Source: Hexactinellida sp. DTS-2022
Taxonomy: Eukaryota; Porifera; Hexactinellida
Length of the DNA: 64,000 bases
Reading direction: 5' to 3'
Assembly (NCBI GenBank): GCA_028753945.1
Contig: JAPNXP010000007.1
Coordinates: 4,030,001 to 4,094,000 of the forward strand
Of the stretch, positions 56,297 through 64,000 are shown in pieces. The position numbers and the translations under genes are program-made. Below the pieces are notes generated by a model, which saw only the letters and a list, made by a program, of their open reading frames with translations, did no database searches and was not told the origin of the DNA. How positions within the stretch are numbered: position 1 is the stretch's first letter; every line of letters starts with the position of its first letter.

Positions 56297-57179
56297 ACCT
56301 AGAAAAAATTCATACAAAGCGTATTTTAGTATCATTAGAAGCGGAATTTTCGTAGAATAACATATCCAAAATCCGCTAAAATCCGTTTTGGGGAAATTTT
56401 TTTACACGGGTGGCAGGTGGCAGTGTCGGCAATTTCATAGTAAATCGCCGACATTTTCGTAACTAACTTTCTAAAATCAATTCTAATCAACTTATAATCA
56501 TCATATTTGCACTCAGCGTAAAATTTCCAGCAATTTGATATATCACATGACAACATTTGGAGGATTTTTCCATAGCAACGCTGGAATGTATCAAAAATAT
56601 GTCAGGAATGTGCTAACATTCCATTCTCAAATTGTGTGCCTATCCAATCTAGTGACCCCTCGTTCAACTCCACTAGTATAATTATACAAATATCGACCCT
56701 CTAAAATGGGATTTGACGAGATTTAGCTGAAAATCTTCAATTTAGGTTTATCTCGATTAATCTCGACAATTCCCATTATGGAGGGTCGATATGTGTATAA
56801 TTATACTAGTGGAGTTGAACGAGGGGTCACTAGATTGGATAGGCACACAATTTGAGAATGGAATGTTCGCACATTCCTGACATATTTTTGATACATTCCA
56901 GCGTTGCTATGGAAAAATCCTCCAAATGTTGTCATGTGATATATCAAATTGCTGGAAATTTTACGCAGAGTACAAATATGATGATCATAAGTTGATTAGA
57001 ATTGATTTGAGAAAGGTAGTTACGAAAATGTCGGCGATTTACTATGAAATGGCCGACACTGCCACCCGTGTTAAAAATTTCCCCTAAAACGGATTTTAGC
57101 GGATTTTGGATATGTTGTTCTACGAAAAATTCCGCTTCTAATGATACTAAAATACGCTTTGTATGAATTTTTTCTAGGT
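56297..57179. mobile_element. Fold-back element with arms of about 410 bp, in the integrase fossil
   Basis: Left arm 56297 to about 56712 and right arm about 56775-57179 are near-identical inverse copies around a 62-bp spacer. Ends ACCTAGAAAAAATTCATAC and GTATGAATTTTTTCTAGGT. Border words GGTCATACC and GGTTCAACC match at 6 of 9 positions, a possible mutated 9-bp duplication. No ORF. Confidence 0.88.
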
Positions 57180-58127
57180 TCAACCTTCCAACCACCAGAC
57201 TATAACCAATTACCCTTCTCAGCTTTAGCAGACAAGTGGCCTACAACTAAAATAATACATGGTAAACCTCGTCATCCCGAAAGCCAAGGGCCCAAGGAGC
57301 TGTTGAGAGGGTAAACAGCGAAGTCAAAGATCTTATATTTGCTAAGATGTTAGATAACAATGACGAATGTGGGGTCAAGTATCTCAGATGGGTTAAATTA
57401 ATTACAATACAAATGATCATACAACTATAAAGATGACACCTTATCAGGCCGTTTTTTGGAAGGAAACCTTCTTTTGGATTACAGCACTCCTCTATACCAA
57501 GTGATTTTTAAATAATCTGCATACTGAAGAAGGCTTTTATGAGTTGTTGGATTGCTAATGCAAAATATTCACTATCAAACAATTATTTTCATATTAAACA
57601 TGCAGTAAGCCCTTATTGAGTGATATATATTGTTTAGAAAACAGAACATCAATAGTGGAAAACCTTCAGCCCAATGACTCAGAAATCTCCTCTCTCCAAA
57701 TCTGTTTCGCCACAAGGGTTGTATCCACTCTCAAAATTTCCAACAGTTCCTCAAATAGCAATTACGATAGCCGAATATCAAATCCACTACCGCCAGGCAC
57801 ATTAATACTAGAAGATAATGCAGTTAGAGAATATTTTGATTGTAATTAATTTTCTATAAATGCTGGTATTCAATCAAATGATGAATCTGCTTATGTAAAT
57901 CTACCCACTGTTTGTCGGGTTGATTGTGTAAATTCTCATCCAAACTCTTTGAAGAACGTCACTCAGCGCGACTTATTGTACATCAACATTTTATAGCGAT
58001 TGTGTCGAATGTGGTAAAGATACAAGTAGAGCACATTCATCCCGTCGTTGCTGCAAGTATTTGCAAATAACTGGTTGACAAGTAGACTGGGGAGAAAAGT
58101 TTGAACAAATGTACATTTAAAAGGGGA

Positions 58128-60355
58128 CGCGTCGTTAGTTCTACTACGAGAGTAGCATTAGTTTTACTTATACAATGTAGACGTTAGTTCTACTCCAACA
58201 TATTGGCATTAGTTCTACTTTTCTTTGTAGATGTTAATTATACTTTTTGCCTATGTAAATAATAATTCATTTTACATATAGATGTTAGTTCTAATATTAT
58301 ATAATTCACTGATCTAATAAATGAATTAAAAAAATGGATAGTGTAAACCATTAAATAAAGGAACTAACTGATTAAAACATACGTTTGATAAACTAACAAT
58401 TAATTAAGATAGATTATAAACTTATCCGTGATGGGACTCCTGTAGGTTGGAAATGTGTTAACCGTTTCACCAATAGTGTTGCTACATTTTGTGCAACAAT
58501 TTGCATGTTTCATGGAATGAATATCCATGTAGCACTAGTGTAGTAAGACAAACGACGAATTTATTTTGACTTTCTGATTGTAGTTTGTTTCGGCTCTTCT
58601 TCATTTTGATCTGAATCTTCTGAAAAGTGCATGATACTGGAATCTGGAATCATCTATAGAGATCGTGTCCTTTAAAGTCCTGGATATGGAGCCTAAGAAT
58701 TCCCATGGAGTATACGTGCCACTCATAATCATTGTTTGCATTTTTTATGATAGTAAATGTTAATCCTAACCTGTTTTTTTTGCGACCTAGTAATTTCATT
58801 TCCATCTCTTAAACGGGATATATCGGTGTCCTAATCTGCGATCAGGTCATTCAGAATATTCATGAAGTTCCAAATTCGCGGATGGCTTGATTTGAATAAG
58901 CATTTCAGTCTCGCATTGTAGGTTTCTGATCTATTGTTGGTACCATTTTCTAATTCAAAAATTGAAAGCTCGCTTGGTGTAATTTGAGTTAACCAATTTA
59001 GAAAAGCATCAAGTTTGCACTTTTCAATTTATGGGAACTATGGAAGTTGGAGGCAAGAGTAGGTTGAATGAAGTAAGTCACAAGGCAGGAATGGAATTGT
59101 CATTATTTGCCGCACAAATACAGCTAGTTCTGGGATATTTCGATAGCTTGAGGCCAATCCAAATTTTTCATATGTCTCGAAATGGCTTGTGTGTAATGGA
59201 ACCAACATCCATATATTCTCGTTCCAGGATAAACATGTTTGAAAGGATTCCGAGAGCTTCTTTACCAGTAAGACATCGTGCTTGTCGTCTGTATTTAAGG
59301 TAGAAGTTCCTTCACTTTTAGAACAACAACGGTGTAAAGTTCCTCGTTTTTATTAGTGATCAAACAATGGATTTCAGGGACACAGTGTCTTCCAATTGAG
59401 AGAAAGATCGTGAATAACTGATAGAATAGTTTTGGCACCACATAATATGTTCCGTCAAATTGGATATCACAAATATTTCCCAATAATTCGCAAATATTTT
59501 CCGAGAAAAAAATTACTGCTACTCGCTCACCTAATACGACAATAGCCTTTAAATGAATTGCGGATTTTGTTGTTCGTAACTGATCCCAAAATTGAATACA
59601 GTATTAGGAATTGTAGGTTGCGATGTTTTCTTGCTCTGAACATCATGGACTCGCTTCCTTAATAGTTACTTGATGAGCTGAAGGATCAAACCTAGTCACT
59701 TCATTGAAAACTTCACGAAGGTTAGCTCGACAAGTGATTTCGTTATTCCTGCATTTCGATTTTAATGCAAAAGAATCTGATTTGTACACTTCTATCTCAT
59801 GATTGTGTTCTGATTTCGGATAAATTAAATTAAGATCAGTATTTAATTTAGCCGTCCCTTTGCAACCTTTTTTAAATAGAACGCATCTTAAGTAAACACA
59901 ATTGAATTCGTTCTGTTTGAAAAATACTTGTATCCATTTTTACCTTTACCTCCTTTGCGTTGGTATTCTAACGTTGAATTCCATATTGGTAGCAGAGGTA
60001 GTAATTTATGAAAGAAAAATAGTTACGGTATACACATATTAATAATATTCGAGTGTCCCAAATGGTGTTACTGTTTAACACCTATATCTCATTTGGGACT
60101 GCACTATGTGCTGATTTAGACTAGTGGCAAGTTGTACATAATAGAACCGCATAATGGCATTTGTTATTCATATCACATACAATTTTAGAGTAGATCTAAC
60201 ATCTACATACACAAAAAAGTAGAACTAATGCCATTTTGGGAAGTAGAACTAACATCTATATACATAAAAAAGTAGAAATAATGCCATCTTGGGAAGTAGA
60301 ACTAACGTCTACATTCAGAGTAGAACTAAAGTATACATATGGAGTAGAACTACTG
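58128..60355 (-). mobile_element. Mutator-like element MULE-2 with repeat-array inverted ends
   Basis: The left end (about 58130-58300) carries TTAGTTCTACT cores separated by GTAGACG/GTAGATG and ATTGGCA words. The right end (about 60187-60355) has the inverse AGTAGAACTAA cores with CATCTACATACA and ATGCCATTTTGGGA. Four to six cores per end, less regular than in MULE-1. Border words ATTTAAAAGG and AATTAAAGG may be a mutated target duplication. The gene inside reads leftward and matches MULE-1 in domain order. Confidence 0.8.
58440..59945 (-). pseudogene. MULE transposase of MULE-2: FLYWCH, MULE domain, RING remnant
   Basis: Minus strand. FLYWCH finger near 59790-59945 (GYKYFSNRT, LRCVLFKKGCKGTAKLN, EHNHEIE). 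Then FNEVTRFDPS near 59690-59720; the MULE domain at 59295-59483 (ICDIQFDGTYYVVPKLFYQL, then GRHCVPEIHCLI); IWMLVPLHTSHFETYEKF near 59180; ELENGTNNRSETYNARLKC near 58890-58950; and a RING remnant near 58470-58540 with IFIP, KHANCCTKCSN, where the first Cys pair and the final C-x-x-C are no longer evident. The same order as MULE-1, at clearly lower conservation. Many frame changes and stops, so it is an older relative. Confidence 0.75.
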
Positions 60356-60454
60356 CAATTAAAGGATTGTTGTCTGTACATTGAACGGAGAGCCCATTTA
60401 ACTCGAAGTCACATATTACTTTACTAATAATGGGAAAACTTCCTGGGCAGTAGT

Positions 60455-61050
60455 CAGGGCCGTGCGAGCCTATTTTTACCTGACCAGGTCAAACCTAATT
60501 AGAGTAAACATCTGTCCCCATGAGTTAATGAGTTTCTCATTGACATACTTTTAGCAAACATTAGCAAAAAAATTCTATTATTAGTGCGCAGCACTTTTTG
60601 ATTAATGATCCGAAATAAAAGTATTTGAATGCATTTCTTAATACTGCAATCTCTTAATTCCTCTTAGTATAAGGGTACAGGGATTCCCAGGACGAGCTAG
60701 CGAAAAAGAAAATTTTGGGCATCCATGTATTTAGGCCACTGTACAGGGTAAGATTGAAACCACTTACTGGGAATTGACTCATATAGGTTGGCAGGTATAA
60801 TTATAACAAATTTAATTAAATGTACATAGTACGTATTTGACGTAATATCTAGATTCTCGATGGAGTCCCCTTTTCAGCGCTGTATTCGTATATAACAATA
60901 ATAATTGTTTTGAAACTCATCAGTTAGTGAGAACCTGGTTTAATGACCAAGTTGACCTGGTCATATGGCCAGGTCAACCTGGTCAGAACCTGGTCTGGAT
61001 AAATCCTACCCAGGTTTGACCTGGTCAGTTTGCATTAGTGGCACGGCCCT
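60455..61050. mobile_element. hAT MITE, CAGGGCCGTGC ends
   Basis: Ends CAGGGCCGTGCGAGCC and GTGGCACGGCCCT(G), with GCAGTAGT repeated at both borders (60447-60454 and 61051-61058, one base shared with the right tip). The tips are followed inward by GACCAGGTCAAAC and GTTTGACCTGGTC; multiple GACCTGGTCA words on the right. About 596 bp, no ORF. Confidence 0.88.
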
Positions 61051-61058
61051 GCAGTAGT

Positions 61059-61527
61059 TTTAGAAAGAGGAAGTAAACGAACAATCGTTGACCATTTCTT
61101 ATATAAACTTGATGCCATTATCGCGAATCAGATTTTGTTGGAGTATCTGTGCTAAGAGGAGGATTAATTATTCGCCCACCTTTGTAGGATGATTCAGAAT
61201 TCATATGTATTCGTCCATCTGCAAAAAAACATTCTTTTCTTGTGTAAAAGAGAGAAGTTGATCGCTTAAAATATGTCATGTACTTTGAGTCAAGGCGGGC
61301 CCAGAGAAGAGTAAAGATTTTGAAGAGCATGATAACGAGGTAGGACTAAGCAGTCAATGATTGAATATAGTTATAGCAGGCTGGCGATATGAGAAGAGAT
61401 TTAAGAGCAATTACTTGAGTAATAATATTGTACCTTCTTCTAGTCATAGGGGAAAATACATTTACTAATTGGCAGAGAATAAATTGTAGGCGAGATAGTG
61501 TCGTGGTGTATTCAGAATTATCATCAC
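61059..61527. other. Unassigned
   Basis: A 70-codon minus-strand frame at 61118-61330 has no recognisable domain. Nothing else seen. Confidence 0.35.
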
Positions 61528-61990
61528 TAGCGAGGTTCGCTTGCTAGGTCGCTTCGCGGAAGAACACAACCACACACCAACCGATTTGCGGTAGCTGTGT
61601 GGTTTATATACTTATAACATTGATTACAAAACGTGAATAGGCCTAAAATAGTCAAATTTAACAATGTGAATTTTTGAGTGATTACGTCATCATGCTATAG
61701 TGAGCTAGCATGTTTGAAATCTGAGGTTACCAACATGTCCGCATCAATAATGTACATATTCCATTAAATTTTCAGGTTTTTATCTCTTAGAGGGCGCGAA
61801 TTATGTGCGATTAAGTGAATTTTCAGGGTTCTCGAAATGTGACAATAACGTCATAACTTGGCGAGGTGTGATAATTTTGAGTTGAAATCTCAACTTGTTG
61901 GCGGGTGCAAAAGGTTACCCCTATATGCCATTAATCACATTTAGAAAACGTCCAGTTTCTTCAATCAACTCGGAACATACAAACAAATAT
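61528..61990 (+). repeat. Dispersed repeat family A, copy 4
   Basis: The fullest copy: head CTAGCGAGGTTCGCTTGC, TAGGTCGCTTCGCGGAAG, hairpin-like CAACCGATTTGCGGTAGC, middle AATAGGCCTAAAATAG and GATTACGTCATCATGC, GAGGGCGCGAATTATGTGCG, tail TTCAATCAACTCGGAAC and ACATACAAACAAATATATA. Confidence 0.82.
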
Positions 61991-62048
61991 ATACTGTATA
62001 TATAAACACATATATAGAAAATGTTTCTAAAAACACTGATCTACAGAC

Positions 62049-62874
62049 AGTGTCTTTATATCATGTATCATGGCCTACTATAATACGGTTATACATGCTG
62101 CCGAATCATAGTAGAAAATAAGAGTCCAGTTTTGTAATTTTATTCTAAGCTAAACTATGCTTCCTATTGCTATTATTTGGATTGTGTATGGGGTAATCAA
62201 CCATTGTGAGTCCATTAGAACCACTTTTGAGAATCTCAGATTTGTGGTTAAGCTATTTAGGCGCCATTTAATGATGACACCACAATATACAAAAATATAC
62301 AATTCGAGTGTAAAGAACTACAAGAAAAAGAAAATAATTTGCTAATATACTTAGAATACATTTTCCGAATATATAATGAGAATGAATATATATAAACCAG
62401 CAATTATATACGTTTTATGGACGAAAATAGTAAGTTGTAATTCGGATACTACTTGTATTTTAGCATGTGGTTGCTTTATAATTTTAAAAAAATTTAGAAT
62501 GTCGCCATTTTGTGATTTAGTAGCCTTTGGGATATGAAATATATCCCTATTTTAGTATTCCTATTATAAAATTATTAGAAAGCAGGAAGTAACTGGAATT
62601 TATGATATTTGAATTTTTTTTTCATTTTACCAAAAATTGTTACGGTCATCATTAAATGGCGCCTAAACAGCTTAACCACAAATCTGAGATTCTCAAAAGT
62701 GGTTCCATTGGACTCACAATGGTTGATTACCCCATACACAATACAAATTATGCCAATAGGAAGCATAGTTTAGCTTAGAATAAATTTACAAAACTGGACT
62801 CTTATTTTCTACTATGATTCGGCAGCATGTATAGCCGTATTGTAGTAGGCCATGCATGTATATATAAAGACACT
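62049..62874. mobile_element. Fold-back element with arms of about 230 bp
   Basis: Arms 62049-62278 and 62643-62874 are inverse (AGTGTCTTTATAT at both tips, CATGGCCTACTA, GGCGCCATTTAATGATGAC at the inner edges). A 364-bp AT-rich spacer separates them. No clear target duplication. A single diverged arm of the same family is at about 1866-1985. Confidence 0.85.
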
Positions 62875-62889
62875 TTCTAACAGCAAGGA

Positions 62890-63829
62890 CATTTTGCCTA
62901 GGAAAAAAGTAGGCGTATCCTATGGCTCATTTGCCGAGTAAAGACACTTTTGTCTAGTATACTCCAATAACTCACTTAAAGACACTTTTATGGAGCATTT
63001 AGATTTTAAGATATATGCAGGTTTGTGTTTTAATAGTATAGATTTAGGGATTAGAAGACTCAAGTGTTTCTGGTTCCAATTTTTGGATAGCTTTTCGTAT
63101 TTGGAATGTTGCGTTTGAAATATCAGAAGCAATTGTTTTTAAAGATGTATGAAAATATTTACTTTCTAGTTCATTAATTAAGGACGCGATTATCCTAGTA
63201 TTATTTAAGGTGTTCATAGTTTCCTAGTCTTTCTGAAAGACCCGGACATTTAGAGAGGAATCAATAAATATGAAGAAATAATAGAAATTGTAAGATCATC
63301 TGATTGTAAAACTTTGATAAGTCGAACACGGTCATCTGAAAACCAAGAGAGCCAGTCTACAGGTAGAGTGAAACTTTGTTAAGGTAACTAGTGAAGTTAT
63401 ACTATTTTTCAGCTCCTCAGCTTTTTGAGATTCACGACTTAGTACGCTAGCACGATGGCCTTTTGGAAATGTACTTCTTCTTTTGAATCAATAAATAACC
63501 GATCGGGTCTTGAAGATGATTCCGAATAATAAGGAGCACAGCCTGGTAGAGAGGATGGAATAGCGCCCTTCCAGAGTTTTGGTTTTCCTCTTGGAACTTC
63601 AGTAAAGATCCGTCTGGATTAGGAATTTATATGTACGTTCAACATCATCTTCGCGAAAATGATGGATACATAGATAAACATGTTTTAGTTTAGTTATGTT
63701 TTCACGATGAAGAGCATTGAACCACTGCTTTCGTAATTCTTCGGGTTGGTTAGGTAGTTCGGATACTGGTACGTATGGATCATCCGGATAAAAATTGCCT
63801 TTGCATTCGGTACAGAATTTATTGGGCAT
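62890..63829 (-). pseudogene. P-element (THAP) transposase fossil 4, N-terminal part
   Basis: Minus strand. THAP domain from 63829: MPNKFCTECKGNFY, then EELRKQWFNALHRENITKLK and YLCIHHFREDDVE. The tail of the domain follows in other frames (NPDGS, then VPRGKPKLWKGAIPSSLPG, CAPYYSESSSRPDRL) over 63540-63625, with two one-base indels near 63600-63625. Unlike fossils 1 and 2 it keeps an early Cys pair (CTEC). A linker like that of fossil 2 (NATFQIRKAIQKLEPETLES near 63060) extends to about 62890, where the fold-back element begins. No catalytic part is visible here. The remaining 63830-64000 holds nothing recognised. Confidence 0.7.
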
Positions 63830-64000
63830 AGGAAAGATAATCGGTAATTTAAAAAATAATAGTTAGCAAAATTGAGAAGATACTTTCCATAATATAAGAT
63901 AGAATAAAAATAATCCAGTAACTGAGTAGTATTTAACAAATTGGTTACGTTTCAGGAACAAACAAACAAAAATTACAATTAAAAAGAATATTAGTCGTTG

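Larger units (their letters stand above)
55640..58080 (+). mobile_element. KRBA2/Ginger-like integrase fossil, broken, split by two insertions
   Basis: Coding traces in order on the plus strand: an integrase zinc-binding region near 55735-55860 (LYLGITEEI, CKKCHLKK), a core start with DHFTKKISLTPLRSKSAS just right of the MITE at 55986-56131, HILHSDNGGFSNN near 56231-56265, and after the fold-back at 56297-57179 ADKWPTTKIIHGKPRHPESQ near 57220-57290. A Cys-rich tail (SDCVECGKDTSRAHSS) lies near 58000-58055. KPRHP-x-SQG after D-G-x-FxN is typical of KRBA2-like integrases related to Ginger and gypsy-type integrases. It is broken in many places and old. No ends or flanking repeats were identified. 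Confidence 0.7.

Noticed and set aside
62157-62766. Two mirror-image short frames starting MLPI-G/A-II
   Set aside because: They are the two arms of the same fold-back element read on opposite strands.

Overview
This is an AT-rich, intron-bearing animal (metazoan) window made almost entirely of transposable elements in various states of decay. The evidence is GT-AG introns inside element genes, and P-element, Ginger-type, Mutator-like (MULE), hAT, Tc1/mariner-pogo-like and Penelope-like sequence, plus THAP, FLYWCH, RING, OTU and ankyrin domains. An invertebrate is likely; nothing here fixes the phylum. Only one exon looks like an ordinary host gene: an ankyrin-type exon at 31220-31504, minus strand. 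No rRNA, tRNA or CRISPR array was recognised.

Layout. 1-1454: THAP-domain P-element transposase, minus strand, running off the left edge. 2416-4846: a MULE with tandem-array inverted ends and a 10-bp target duplication, coding FLYWCH finger, MULE transposase and RING finger. 6.3-10.2 kb: an OTU fragment, a 1.1-kb hAT element with a nested Tc1-like element, a THAP exon and microsatellites. 10188-16062: a Ginger-type DNA transposon (300-bp inverted ends, 4-bp target duplication, nine exons) with a gypsy-like integrase, a GPY/F-like tail and a C-terminal USP/USPL1-like cysteine peptidase; a hAT MITE sits in one exon and other repeats in an intron. 16.3-17.1 kb: an unrecognised decayed coding block. 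20.7-23.6 kb: a second P-element fossil holding two MITEs. 23.7-24.8 kb: a C-rich Penelope-like relic. 25.5-32.8 kb: many MITEs, a 1.07-kb fold-back inside a hAT element, and two copies of a long dispersed repeat. 32963-38939: a 6-kb MULE with long inverted ends, a 9-bp target duplication, a transposase and an OTU peptidase. 40-49 kb: MITEs and tandem repeats, with a small P-element fragment. 49.8-51.1 kb: a spliced, decayed OTU gene. 53.0-54.9 kb: a third large P-element fossil. 55.6-58.1 kb: a broken KRBA2/Ginger-like integrase fossil split by a hAT MITE and a fold-back. 58.1-60.4 kb: a second FLYWCH-MULE-RING element. 61.5-63.8 kb: a dispersed repeat, a fold-back and another THAP/P-element fossil.

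The theme worth following is that unrelated transposons here repeatedly carry ubiquitin/SUMO-pathway modules: RING fingers in two MULEs, OTU domains in a third MULE and two other relics, and a USPL1-like peptidase in the Ginger element. Many hAT MITE insertions can be defined exactly from 8-bp target duplications, which gives a readable relative chronology of nested insertions.
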